Made by a program: the position numbers and the translations under genes
The notes under the pieces: model-generated
The model's input: only the letters and a program-made list of their open reading frames with translations
Databases searched by the model: none
What the model was told of the DNA's origin: nothing
Source: Natronolimnobius baerhuensis
GTDB lineage: Archaea > Halobacteriota > Halobacteria > Halobacteriales > Natrialbaceae
Direction of reading: 5' to 3'
NCBI RefSeq assembly: GCF_002177135.1
Contig: NZ_MWPH01000001.1
Span: 930,001 to 994,000, forward strand
DNA length: 64,000 nucleotides
Shown here: positions 22,473-30,117 of the stretch, piece by piece
Numbering within the stretch: the stretch's first letter is position 1
Layout of the letters: every line of letters starts with the position of its first letter

Positions 22473-23168
22473 TCACTCGATATCGCCGTGGTCCGCGCCA
22501 CCGGATTCGCCGCGCTCTTTCGAACTCAGTGGGACGGCGAGGACGACCAAGACCGCGTAATAGCCTCCCACGATACCAACCACGAGGACGCCATTGATCC
22601 CTGGCAAGGCAGCGCTCTCGAGGAAGGGATCGTCCGGGTTGAACGCCCAGAGGTGAAAAATCCACGCGAGCCCCATCACTCCCAGCAAGGGCAAGTAGAC
22701 GCGACGCAACCGGTGGCTGAACGCGCCGCGGTAGCTGATTTTGGGTGAGGGCTCGCGATAGTCGCGACTCAATTCCGCACGCCAGGCGTCGTGTTCGACG
22801 CCCTGGGAGGGATCAAGCGCATTCGCGAAGAGATTCTCCTGAAGCACCCGGACGCGCGACCGCCACATGTCGTAATCGCGAAATCGTCGGGCCTCAATGA
22901 ACAGGAAGACGGTTCCCATCATGATGCCAGCGAGGATCACTGCGTGGGAGACCTCACCAGAGAAGGCATAGGCAACGATGGCGGACATCACCGTTACCGC
23001 CCAGTTGGTCGTCGTGTCGAGTCGATCCCGCCAGCCGACGGTTCGTTCCATCTCGCCGCGATACAGGTGAGCCGCGACGGAGCCGAGGCCGGTGCTCTCA
23101 TCGACCATCTCGCGACCGATCTCTTTTTGTTCGTCTGCCTCAGGATCGAACTCCGACTCCTCAGCCAT
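22473..23168 (-). CDS. DUF2270 membrane protein
   Basis: A 231-residue integral membrane protein of the DUF2270 family. Four helices are visible: TNWAVTVMSAIVAYAFSG, HAVILAGIMMGTVFLFIEARR, LPLLGVMGLAWIFHLWAF and VLVVGIVGGYYAVLVVLAVPL. Between helices 2 and 3 lies the conserved hydrophilic stretch RDYDMWRSRVRVLQENLFANAL. ATG at 23168 is preferred because it gives the acidic MAEESEFDPEADEQKEIG head; a longer frame to 23207 adds 13 residues without clear support. It is monocistronic. Function is unknown. The strong conservation of the RRxRDYDxWRxRxR loop suggests a cytoplasmic binding surface. Confidence 0.88.
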   Translation of the reverse strand: MAEESEFDPEADEQKEIGREMVDESTGLGSVAAHLYRGEMERTVGWRDRLDTTTNWAVTVMSAIVAYAFSGEVSHAVILAGIMMGTVFLFIEARRFRDYDMWRSRVRVLQENLFANALDPSQGVEHDAWRAELSRDYREPSPKISYRGAFSHRLRRVYLPLLGVMGLAWIFHLWAFNPDDPFLESAALPGINGVLVVGIVGGYYAVLVVLAVPLSSKERGESGGADHGDIE

Positions 23169-23263
23169 ACAGGAACTGACACGTCGTGTATGCATTGTCC
23201 TTTCCATCAGCCGGATCGCGTGACCATCCGGATAGAGACAGTATTACACCACAAACGAGACTC

Positions 23264-24895
23264 TCAACGAGAGTCACTTGCAGACGTCTCGCCGTATCGC
23301 TCTCGAAACTGACTGATCTGTTCGTCGGTCCCTGTAAGAACCAGCTGATTGTCCGCGTCGAAGCGCACACCATCAACTGCGGAGTGAAACTCGGTATCGC
23401 GCTCGAGGGCGATGACAGTACAGCCCGTTTCTGCCGCAATCGCTTCCGTCGAAATCGTCTCGCCAACGAGGGCGGGTGCGTCCACCTCGAGCAGTTGCAG
23501 TGGCTCCTCTAAGGTCATTACCTCGCGGTCGAACACCCGGAGCGTAATCATCCGCCCGGCGACGTTTGGCAACGCGAGGACGTAGTCTGCACCAGCTGTG
23601 CGCAAGGCATCGACGGTATCAGCGGTCCTCGCCCCAGCGATAATCTCGAGGTCACCGTTGAGTGCGCGGGCAGTCAGCGTCGCCACAATCGTCGCAGTGT
23701 CGTCCTCGAGTGCGACAACGCACGTGTTGGCGTCTTTGAGTCCGGCCTCGAGAAGTGTCTCCTCGTCGGCGGCGTCTTCGCCCGTCGAATTGACGACGGA
23801 GTGGTCTAAGCCAGCGCGCTCGAGCGTCCCGGATGCAGTCGTCCCGACCAGTTCGGAACCCAGGACGACGACCGGATCGCCGCTTGCCTGATACGACCGG
23901 CCAATCGAACTAGTGTGGTCGCCGACCGCCTCGAGTTCTGCGTCGGTTCCAGCGACGAGCAAAGCGGTGTTCTCGTCGACTGCGACTTCGTCCGAAAGCG
24001 AGGTGACGAAATCGCCACGAACCCACGCCCCGAGGATCGTCGCACCGTCGGCCTCGAGTCGACGAGTCGCTGCGAGCGAGTCACCGAAGAGGTCAGCGTC
24101 GGGATCGACGTGAAACTCCGCGACATCGAACGCCGAGCCACGCTCGAGATTGGTAAGATCGGTACTGAGGACGGTTCGAACGCGGTCGCCGAGTGCCTTT
24201 CCGAGGCGATGTCTCGGCGACAACACCTCGTCAACGCCGGCGTACCGAAAGTATCTGGCATCGGCCGGATCGGAGACGAGTGGCAACACCGTTGCATCCG
24301 GGTCGCGGGCTTCGATGGCCAGTACCGTTCGAAACTGCTCGCGCTCGGTCGCGTCCACGACGACTGCGAGCGCGTCCTCGAGGAAGGCAGCCTCGAGCGT
24401 CTCCTCGGCTGCCGGCTCGCCGTACAGCACCTGAAAGTCGTCCTCGTGAAGTTCCTGTGCGCGATTTTCGTCTCCCTCGAGAATGACGTACGGCGTCCCG
24501 CTGGTCTCGAGTTCCTCGACGAGCGTATCACAGAGGGCGGTGTAGCCGACAATGATGACGTGCTCCGAAAGGTGGTCGATCTGTTCCGGGGGCGTCGGCT
24601 GGACCAGCGTCTCGAGCCAGGGAACGACGAACTGCGGAATCGCGACGACGATGTAAGCGATGCCGGTGATCTGGATCAACAGGATGAGCGCGGTCATCTC
24701 GAGGGTTTCCCAGGGGGCGTCCTGGCCGTAGCCCGCTGTCGTCATCGATTGGACGACGACCTCGAGTGCCTGATACCACGTGCGCGATTCGCCCTCGTAG
24801 ACGGCCATCCCCCACTGATAGGTGAGCGAGTAGACGCCGATCAAGAGGAGTAACGAGGCGACGTAGATCACGAGGCGCTTCTGGAGTAGAGCCAC
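23264..24895 (-). CDS. Potassium channel with two RCK (TrkA-N) domains
   Basis: A 543-residue ion channel of the two-helix type. TM1 is IYVASLLLLIGVYSL; the pore helix and filter are QSMTTAGYGQ (T53-G57), and TM2 is LILLIQITGIAYIVVAIPQF. Two regulatory Rossmann domains follow: RCK1 (VIIVGYTALCDTLVEEL, from about 112) and RCK2 (VVVLGSELVGTTASGTL, from about 320), and an RCK_C domain at the end. The filter reads TAGYG, close to the K+ signature TVGYG. The first glycine motif of each RCK is degenerate (GYTALC, GSELVG), so NAD binding may be weak. It is likely gated by ligand and helps salt-in osmotic balance. Confidence 0.9.
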   Translation of the reverse strand: MALLQKRLVIYVASLLLLIGVYSLTYQWGMAVYEGESRTWYQALEVVVQSMTTAGYGQDAPWETLEMTALILLIQITGIAYIVVAIPQFVVPWLETLVQPTPPEQIDHLSEHVIIVGYTALCDTLVEELETSGTPYVILEGDENRAQELHEDDFQVLYGEPAAEETLEAAFLEDALAVVVDATEREQFRTVLAIEARDPDATVLPLVSDPADARYFRYAGVDEVLSPRHRLGKALGDRVRTVLSTDLTNLERGSAFDVAEFHVDPDADLFGDSLAATRRLEADGATILGAWVRGDFVTSLSDEVAVDENTALLVAGTDAELEAVGDHTSSIGRSYQASGDPVVVLGSELVGTTASGTLERAGLDHSVVNSTGEDAADEETLLEAGLKDANTCVVALEDDTATIVATLTARALNGDLEIIAGARTADTVDALRTAGADYVLALPNVAGRMITLRVFDREVMTLEEPLQLLEVDAPALVGETISTEAIAAETGCTVIALERDTEFHSAVDGVRFDADNQLVLTGTDEQISQFRERYGETSASDSR

Positions 24896-25106
24896 GCCTC
24901 ACCACCGACCGGCCGTGGCCGCCCGTGACACAGCAGTAGTTGGATCACTCATAGGCAGTGTGTCACCGACCTCCCGCATTGTTCTTGGCCGCGCACACGA
25001 TGCTAGCCAACTCGTCGCTGCCGTGACTGGCGGACACACCAGTAGATTCAGACACAAACCACTGCGGAGGAAAAGGCCCATTACAACGCCGATACACGTA
25101 TGTGGT

Positions 25107-25439
25107 ATGGGACTTGGCAGCACTGCAAAGAAGATTCAGGGTATCTCCGACCGCGCCGAAGCGATGTACAAACAGGTCCAGCAACTCCAACAGCGGATCA
25201 TCGGCCTCGAGGAGGAGATGGACGATACGCACGAGACAGTCAAGCGAATCGACCATCAACTCAGCGACCAGCGCGAACTCTTGCTCGCAATCGCCGACGA
25301 GCACGATCTCGACGGCGAGGAAATCCTCGCAGACGCCGCTATCGACGACGCAGAACTCGATGCCGACAATGGCGACGACAGTACCGACGGCGACGACACT
25401 GACGACGCCGAACCCGCGAGCGCAGACGCCGCGGAGTAA
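25107..25439 (+). CDS. DUF5798 family protein
   Basis: A 110-residue protein starting MGLGSTAKKIQGISDRAEAM, as typical of this haloarchaeal family, then a long coiled coil with three arms (YKQVQQLQQRIIGLEEEMDDT, HETVKRIDHQLSDQRELLLA). The tail of about 35 residues is Asp/Ala-rich and disordered. ATG at 25107 is chosen; the open frame continues 64 codons upstream but with Arg/Thr-rich composition. It is cytoplasmic and probably oligomeric. Function is unknown. It is a single-gene unit upstream of cysteine synthase. Confidence 0.85.
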   Translation: MGLGSTAKKIQGISDRAEAMYKQVQQLQQRIIGLEEEMDDTHETVKRIDHQLSDQRELLLAIADEHDLDGEEILADAAIDDAELDADNGDDSTDGDDTDDAEPASADAAE

Positions 25440-25532
25440 CCCTCGAGCACTCTGCGAGTTTTTCCGAGAACGAGTAGCGCCTGCTGCAATCAACGACAAA
25501 CACTAACAGCAGTGGCAACATTTGCCAGCACG

Positions 25533-26513
25533 ATGACGACCCACGAGCAGCCGTTGGAGTCGGTGCTCGAGACAATCGGCCGGACGCCCCTCGTTCGGCT
25601 CCAGAATTCTCCTGCAGGTGTTCCAGTCTACGCAAAACTCGAGTCGTTCAACCCGGGCGCGAGCGTGAAAGACCGCATCGGGCGATACATGCTCGAACGC
25701 ATGCTCGAGCGCGGCGATATCGATGCGGGCGGCACCGTCGTCGAGCCAACGGCTGGGAACACGGGAATCGGGTTCGCCATTGCCGCCGAGCAACTTGGTC
25801 TCGAGGCCGTCTTCGTCGTCCCCGAGCGATTCAGCGTCGAAAAGCAACAGCTCATGTCGGCACTGGGCGCACAGGTCATCAACACGCCCACAGCGGACGG
25901 CATGGGTGGCGCAATCGAGCGGGCACACGACCTGGCTGACGAACTCGAGAACGCCGTCGTCCCACAGCAGTTCTCGAACCCACTGAATACCGAGGCCCAC
26001 TACGAGACGACGGCCCCCGAAATCTACGACGCACTCGAGGGCGAGGTCGGGGCCATCGTCGCCGGGTGTGGCACTGCCGGGACGCTCATGGGACTCGCCG
26101 AGTACGCGAGAGAGCAGGACCCGAAGACGCATATCGTCGCTGTCGAACCCGACGGCTCGCTGTATGGCAGTCTGGTGGGCGACGACCGCGAGGAAGCCAA
26201 CTACAAAACCGAAGGCATCGGGACGCACGACCCAGCGACAAACGACCTGTTCGACCCCTCGCTCGTCGACGACATCGATGCTGTTGCCGACGAGGACGCC
26301 CACGCAGAACTGCGCCGACTCGCCCGCGAGGAAGGCCACCTCGTCGCCTCGAGTGCCGGCGCTGCAAGCGTCGCCGCGACACGCGTTGCAGAGCGCATCG
26401 CTGCAGGCGACCTCGAGACACCACACGAGTCGGTCGTGACCGTCTTTCCGGACTCGAGCGAGCGGTATCTCTCGAAAGGAATCTATCGCTCGTTCGAAGA
26501 ATGGGAGTCCTGA
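25533..26513 (+). CDS. cysK: Cysteine synthase family protein (PLP-dependent)
   Basis: This enzyme makes cysteine from O-acetyl- or O-phosphoserine and sulfide. From the ATG at 25533 the protein has 326 residues; K46 in NPGASVKDRIG is the PLP lysine, and TAGNTGIG binds substrate carboxylate. GCGTAGTLMG contacts the PLP phosphate, and the C-terminal SSAGAASVAA completes the fold. The C-terminus is the short CysK type, without the CBS domain of cystathionine beta-synthase. A GTG at 25512 would add seven residues. A GCCCGTGACGGGC hairpin right after the stop (26515-26527) may aid termination. Confidence 0.92.
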   Translation: MTTHEQPLESVLETIGRTPLVRLQNSPAGVPVYAKLESFNPGASVKDRIGRYMLERMLERGDIDAGGTVVEPTAGNTGIGFAIAAEQLGLEAVFVVPERFSVEKQQLMSALGAQVINTPTADGMGGAIERAHDLADELENAVVPQQFSNPLNTEAHYETTAPEIYDALEGEVGAIVAGCGTAGTLMGLAEYAREQDPKTHIVAVEPDGSLYGSLVGDDREEANYKTEGIGTHDPATNDLFDPSLVDDIDAVADEDAHAELRRLAREEGHLVASSAGAASVAATRVAERIAAGDLETPHESVVTVFPDSSERYLSKGIYRSFEEWES

Positions 26514-26514
26514 C

Positions 26515-26527
26515 GCCCGTGACGGGC
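26515..26527 (+). terminator. Short hairpin after cysK
   Basis: GCCCG-TGA-CGGGC lies immediately after the stop codon, followed by TAGTT. It is short and lacks a long T tract, so the terminator role is tentative. Confidence 0.3.
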
Positions 26528-26666
26528 TAGTTACACGCAAGTGCAACAATCTGGGTCGTGAGAACGGCCATGTGTGATCACTGAGACTGTGGCTCTCGTC
26601 TGCAAGGGCACGTCTGCAACGGCTCGAGGGTTCCAACCGGCTGTATTTGTGCTTCGGTCCTGGTCG

Positions 26667-26858
26667 TTATCCCGGCGAGGACTGATGGAGAGTCGTTGCA
26701 TCGACAATATCTAATCCGTCGTCGCGTTCGGCCTCCCAGACCCGCAATACGAGATGTGCCTTGCAGTGGTGTTCAACGAGTTCAATGCCCGTTTTCCGGT
26801 TCCTGAGGACGAGTTGGCAGGTCCCGTCGTTTGAACACTTCCCAGACCGGTCACACAT
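26667..26858 (-). CDS. Small zinc-finger-like protein
   Basis: A 63-residue protein beginning MCDRSGKCSNDGTCQLVLRN. Cysteines at C2, C8 and C14 together with EHHCKAHL (His-His-Cys-x-x-His) could bind zinc. A conserved-looking hydrophobic strand LVLRVWEAERDDG follows. The ATG at 26858 places the first Cys right after Met; a GTG at 26873 would add five residues. I do not recognise a named family, but haloarchaea have many such mini-proteins, some needed for biofilm or stress adaptation. It is a single gene, convergent with cysK. Confidence 0.6.
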   Translation of the reverse strand: MCDRSGKCSNDGTCQLVLRNRKTGIELVEHHCKAHLVLRVWEAERDDGLDIVDATTLHQSSPG

Positions 26859-26931
26859 GGGTACTGATGCCACATACTCCCGTGGCAGATAAGTCTCTGT
26901 CGGTGGTTGCGGATTTTCTGAGAATCCGTTT

Positions 26932-27348
26932 TCAGGCGACGAGTCTACGATGTTCGACCTTCATGCAACGATCCTGTACGACCTCGCGTCCCGACTCGAG
27001 AACCCGCTCGGCCGCCGTCTCGTCTCGAATCCCCAACTGCGTCCAGACCGCCCTCACATCGTCGCGCTCGAGAACCTGTTCGACGATGTCGCTCACCTCC
27101 TCACTCGGACGGAACACACAGACGACGTCGATCTCGTCGTCGACTACCACAAGTGAATCCGGAACCGAGCGGCCGAAAATCTCGTCCGCAAACGGATTGA
27201 CCGGAATCACGTCGTAGCCACGCTCGTGGAGATACGCCGGCACGTCGTGGGCGGCTTTCCCGGGCGTACTCGAACAGCCGACGACGGCAATCGTCTCGGA
27301 CTCGAGAATCGAACGAATTTCAGCATCGGAGGTTACTGACTCGGTCAT
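26932..27348 (-). CDS. CoA-binding domain protein (YccU-like)
   Basis: A 138-residue protein consisting of one Rossmann CoA-binding domain: IAVVGCSSTPGKAAHDVPAYL, then GYDVIPVNPFADEIFGRSVPDSL, VDVVCVFRPSEEV and the closing VWTQLGIRDETAAERVLESGREVVQDRCMKVEHRRL. This matches the small YccU/YneT-type proteins closely in length. CoA or a related nucleotide is the presumed ligand; no enzymatic activity is established. ATG at 27348 is preferred over an upstream GTG-type extension, which adds Pro-rich residues. A single-gene unit. Confidence 0.9.
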   Translation of the reverse strand: MTESVTSDAEIRSILESETIAVVGCSSTPGKAAHDVPAYLHERGYDVIPVNPFADEIFGRSVPDSLVVVDDEIDVVCVFRPSEEVSDIVEQVLERDDVRAVWTQLGIRDETAAERVLESGREVVQDRCMKVEHRRLVA

Positions 27349-27416
27349 AGGCGGCCCTACGGGATACTGGCGTAAATGTGCCATGCCACCGCAGACTGCC
27401 TCTCGACCTGCCAGCG

Positions 27417-28040
27417 TTAGGACGTGAGTCCAGCCGTCCGAATCTCTGGTTCAGCGCCACCCTCTTGAATCTCGACGATGCCATCGAATAGCTGCTTGAG
27501 TGTGTTCATCGTCTGATCGTCGTGAGCCGTCGAATCAATCACGTACACTCCAAGTGCGTCAGCACTCTGAATCCGGCCGGTAAAGACGTGCAAGAACCGG
27601 AAGACGGTCTGTAAGTCCGAATACATCAACAGCGTCGACACCGAATGCAAGAGCACGCGATTCTCGGTGACACCACGCGTCTCGTAGAACTCCTGAAGAA
27701 ACTCAGAGAGTTTGATTCCGATACCGGTCATATCAACCGGCGAGGACGCGTACTTGATTCGTGGATCGTCTTCGACAGTGCCGATACCGCGCTGTTTCGT
27801 CACACAGTCGACGATCCCGATTGTCGAGTCCTTGAGGGAGACATCCTCATCGAATTGCTCGAGGACTTTGTCGGCACTATCTTTCGTCGTTACAACGATG
27901 GAACCGTTGCCGCGGGATGCGCCGCTCGTCAGGATATCGTACGCGATCTGGCGCTTGCCTGTCATGGGTGGGCCCGCGACCAGCACGTTCGTCCCTGGGT
28001 CAATTTCGACGTCAGGGAGGACATCTACGAGGTCATACAT
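27417..28040 (-). CDS. RecA-fold (RAD55/KaiC-like) ATPase homologue with degenerate P-loop
   Basis: A 207-residue RecA-superfamily protein of the short haloarchaeal RAD55/GvpD-like group. The P-loop is GPPMTGKR (23-30): the lysine is kept, but the Ser/Thr after it that normally coordinates magnesium is Arg. The Walker B strand region (NRVLLHSVSTLLMYSD) lacks the usual aspartate after the hydrophobic run. It is therefore probably a nucleotide-sensing or inactive regulator, not an active recombinase. Family members sit near transcriptional and light or gas-vesicle regulators; none is adjacent here. A 17-base palindrome covers its probable transcription start. Confidence 0.8.
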   Translation of the reverse strand: MYDLVDVLPDVEIDPGTNVLVAGPPMTGKRQIAYDILTSGASRGNGSIVVTTKDSADKVLEQFDEDVSLKDSTIGIVDCVTKQRGIGTVEDDPRIKYASSPVDMTGIGIKLSEFLQEFYETRGVTENRVLLHSVSTLLMYSDLQTVFRFLHVFTGRIQSADALGVYVIDSTAHDDQTMNTLKQLFDGIVEIQEGGAEPEIRTAGLTS

Positions 28041-28105
28041 ACCAAGTGTTCACATCCATCGTCTGTCGTAGTGGCGACAACTGCGCGCACCGCTGTCTCC
28101 TCGGC

Positions 28106-28122
28106 GTATGCTATGAGCATAC
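28106..28122. promoter_or_regulatory. Inverted repeat at the transcription start of the RecA-like gene
   Basis: GTATGCT-ATG-AGCATAC has perfect 7-bp arms. The minus-strand TATA box GTCTATAAAC (28131-28140) lies just upstream, so the palindrome sits at the predicted start near 28109, a repressor-like position. Confidence 0.45.
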
Positions 28123-28130
28123 AGAAACCA

Positions 28131-28140
28131 GTTTATAGAC
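28131..28140 (-). promoter_or_regulatory. TATA box of the RecA-like gene
   Basis: The minus strand reads GTCTATAAAC, one of the clearest TATA boxes in the window. The predicted leader before the ATG at 28040 is about 70 bases. The rest of 28141-28312 shows no gene. Confidence 0.5.
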
Positions 28141-28312
28141 CTTTTGATTAGTTATGCTCTCTATTGGTGATTGTACTCGGTTGAGCGGGATCACAACGGC
28201 ATTTCAGTGAGTACCAGAGACCGACCAGTACCGAGGTGTGCAGCCTCGTTCGGTCGACCCACTGTCGCTCGTGCTGCCCGGCGAGGTGACGAGTGCCGTT
28301 CACTGGTGCAGT

Positions 28313-29164
28313 CTAGATCCCGCCGATCTCGAGTGCGCCACGGCCGATGATAAACGCCAGAGCAGCAAGGAACATCCCGTACTTGAGATGTGTTTGGCTG
28401 GCTGTCGGGTCCTCGAAACTCTCGTAGGCGGCATAGAACATCAACAGCGCCGCAGGGAAGACAATCACCAGATACGCGACGCCGAAGTAGTCGAGTGCAT
28501 AGGGGAGCGGGCTTGCAATCACTGCGATAACGAGCAAGCCGGCTGCAACGACCAGTGCACGCCGTTCTCCGATTGCGATTGGCAGCGTGTTCAGCCCCTC
28601 GGCTCGATCACCGTCGATATCCTCGACGTCTTTGATGATTTCTCGAGTGAGTGTTGCCGTTGCCGCCAACACTGCAAGGACAATCGCTGGCCCGATTTCG
28701 CCGACTGCAGCTCCACCGAAGAGAAATGTACTTCCGACGAGATACGCGACCAGCGCATTTCCAACGCCCGGCAACCCCTTGAAGAACTCCGTGTACGCGA
28801 GCAGCGCAAGCAGATTAATCACCGCAATCGCAATCGCTGCCCAGGGTAGCGTCACCGCGAGCACAACCGCAGCCCCAAAGAGAGCGAAACTGAACGCAAG
28901 TGCCCCACGCGGACTGACCGCACCGCGAGGAATCGCTCGCTCGGGCTGATTGATCTGATCGATCTCTCGGTCGAAGTAATCGTTGATCGCGTTGCCACCA
29001 CCGACTGCCAACCCTGTGGCTGCAACCGCCGCTGCAACCTCGAGGTGATTGTCGAGGACCCCACCGGCAACGAACGCCCCAATAAAAGTCAATACACTTG
29101 CCGCGATCACGTTCCCCGGTCGCGTCAACTCGAGTAGCCCCCGAATCGTTTCCCCGACTGCCAT
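28313..29164 (-). CDS. ubiA: Geranylgeranylglycerol-phosphate geranylgeranyltransferase (UbiA family)
   Basis: DGGGP synthase attaches the second geranylgeranyl chain to the glycerophosphate backbone of archaeal membrane lipids. The 283-residue membrane protein has the UbiA Asp-rich motifs: NAINDYFDREID (first, near 60) and DVEDIDGDRAEGLNTL (second, near 187), with R/K in the loops, and eight or nine helices. The sequence between (RPGNVIAASVLTFIGAF, RAIPRGAVSPR) is typical of archaeal DGGGP synthases. It is monocistronic, downstream of the DUF7511-like gene on the same strand. Confidence 0.93.
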   Translation of the reverse strand: MAVGETIRGLLELTRPGNVIAASVLTFIGAFVAGGVLDNHLEVAAAVAATGLAVGGGNAINDYFDREIDQINQPERAIPRGAVSPRGALAFSFALFGAAVVLAVTLPWAAIAIAVINLLALLAYTEFFKGLPGVGNALVAYLVGSTFLFGGAAVGEIGPAIVLAVLAATATLTREIIKDVEDIDGDRAEGLNTLPIAIGERRALVVAAGLLVIAVIASPLPYALDYFGVAYLVIVFPAALLMFYAAYESFEDPTASQTHLKYGMFLAALAFIIGRGALEIGGI

Positions 29165-29223
29165 TGGCGAACGTGCTCAGGCAGGCGGGTTAAACGGTAC
29201 GGTCCACGACAGCACTCGCGGCG

Positions 29224-29400
29224 TTATCGCCACTCCTCGAGGTCACAGAGTAGCTCACCCTCAACGGAGAGCCACCTCGTCACCCGGTCTTCACCCGTCG
29301 CATCAGTTGGCACAGCCGTCCAACACTCCGCATCGTCAGTCAGCAACTCGAGCGGTTCATCACCAGACTCGTCCGGCACGGGGGTGTCGTGTACCGTCAT
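29224..29400 (-). CDS. Small acidic haloarchaeal protein (DUF7511-like)
   Basis: A 58-residue protein: MTVHDTPVPDESGDEPLELL, then TDDAECWTAVPTDATGEDRV and TRWLSVEGELLCDLEEWR. The block CWTAVPxDAxGEDRVTRWLS is, from memory, the signature of a haloarchaeal family (DUF7511). ATG at 29400 gives the known start; 12 further upstream codons are open. There are two Cys but no metal motif. Expected to be cytoplasmic; function unknown. It lies between ubiA and tRNA-Arg. Confidence 0.7.
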   Translation of the reverse strand: MTVHDTPVPDESGDEPLELLTDDAECWTAVPTDATGEDRVTRWLSVEGELLCDLEEWR

Positions 29401-29553
29401 TACTTGGTGATAGGTGCCCGCCATATAGGCCCCCATCGCTAGTTTTCACGGCGCGGGAAGGAACGCAACCACAGGTCGAGGACCGCTCGAGGTGGCCCAA
29501 AACCGGGAGACAGTCTGCGTGTCGATGCCTGTCGGATGAGGTGAAAATCGAGT

Positions 29554-29563
29554 CACTTATACG
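29554..29563 (+). promoter_or_regulatory. Putative tRNA-Arg promoter
   Basis: CACTTATACG is an A/T box centred about 29 bases before the tRNA 5' end, close to the archaeal TATA spacing. Confidence 0.4.
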
Positions 29564-29587
29564 GACCCATCGGATACGATTGGATGC

Positions 29588-29662
29588 GGGCGCTTAGCTC
29601 AGTCTGGACAGAGTACTTGGCTTCGGACCAAGCTGTCGCGGGTTCAAATCCTGCAGCGCCCA
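29588..29662 (+). tRNA. tRNA-Arg (anticodon TCG)
   Basis: A full cloverleaf can be drawn: acceptor GGGCGCT/AGCGCCC, D arm GCTC...GAG(T), anticodon stem CTTGG/CCAAG with loop CTTCGGA (anticodon TCG, reading CGA), T arm GCGGG-TTCAAAT-CCTGC, discriminator A. CCA is not encoded. No intron. No integrase or attachment-site duplicate follows it. Confidence 0.95.
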
Positions 29663-29827
29663 CTCACAGACGACTCGGTTTTCAACTAAAACTACTTCCA
29701 CCATAGAGACGTTCGTCCGTCTGTTTTCGGCGGATACGGTGGTCGGGATTCGGGGGTCGAAATCTGATCCCAACCCGGCCCGGATTGCGGACCCGTCACG
29801 TCGTGCGATTCGTCGCACCAACACGGG

Positions 29828-30064
29828 GTGGTCGGTGTGACGGTCGCTCCGTGGCCGTCGACTGGGAGCGGATCGACGTGTCTTCACTGTGAACGGCACG
29901 TTTCGGACCGCTTCGGCCGTGTTTACGGCGATAATCAGAACCGAGTTCACCGTTGCTCGAACTGCGATTCGTACCGGCGACTGACTCGAGGCACCATCTG
30001 TACCGACGTCAACGACCATCACTTCGTTGACGAATCATCCAACCCGCTCCCGATGAAGCACTGA
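29828..30064 (+). CDS. Small zinc-ribbon protein (DUF7563-like)
   Basis: A 78-residue protein with a clear zinc ribbon: C18-L-H-C21 and C43-S-N-C46, with HVSDRFGRVYGDNQNRVH between them. The pattern, including FGRVYGDN, recalls the haloarchaeal DUF7563 family (name from memory). The tail continues ICTDVNDHHFVDESSNPLPM. The start is uncertain: GTG at 29828 or GTG at 29837; the first 15 residues are poorly conserved in style. Such small CxxC proteins may bind RNA or act as protein adaptors. It lies between tRNA-Arg and the CoA-disulfide reductase gene. Confidence 0.65.
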   Translation: MVGVTVAPWPSTGSGSTCLHCERHVSDRFGRVYGDNQNRVHRCSNCDSYRRLTRGTICTDVNDHHFVDESSNPLPMKH

Positions 30065-30085
30065 TAGCACCCCGCCCTCGCCCAT

Positions 30086-30094
30086 CGTTTATCC
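30086..30094 (+). promoter_or_regulatory. TATA box of the CoA-disulfide reductase gene
   Basis: CGTTTATCC is centred 28 bases before the ATG at 30118, predicting a leaderless transcript. Confidence 0.45.
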
Positions 30095-30117
30095 TCGCCA
30101 ACCACGAACGAACAGCT

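Noticed and set aside
29588-30117. tRNA-Arg as an attachment site for an integrated element
   Set aside because: There is no integrase, no duplicate of the tRNA 3' end and no foreign-looking gene within the following region.
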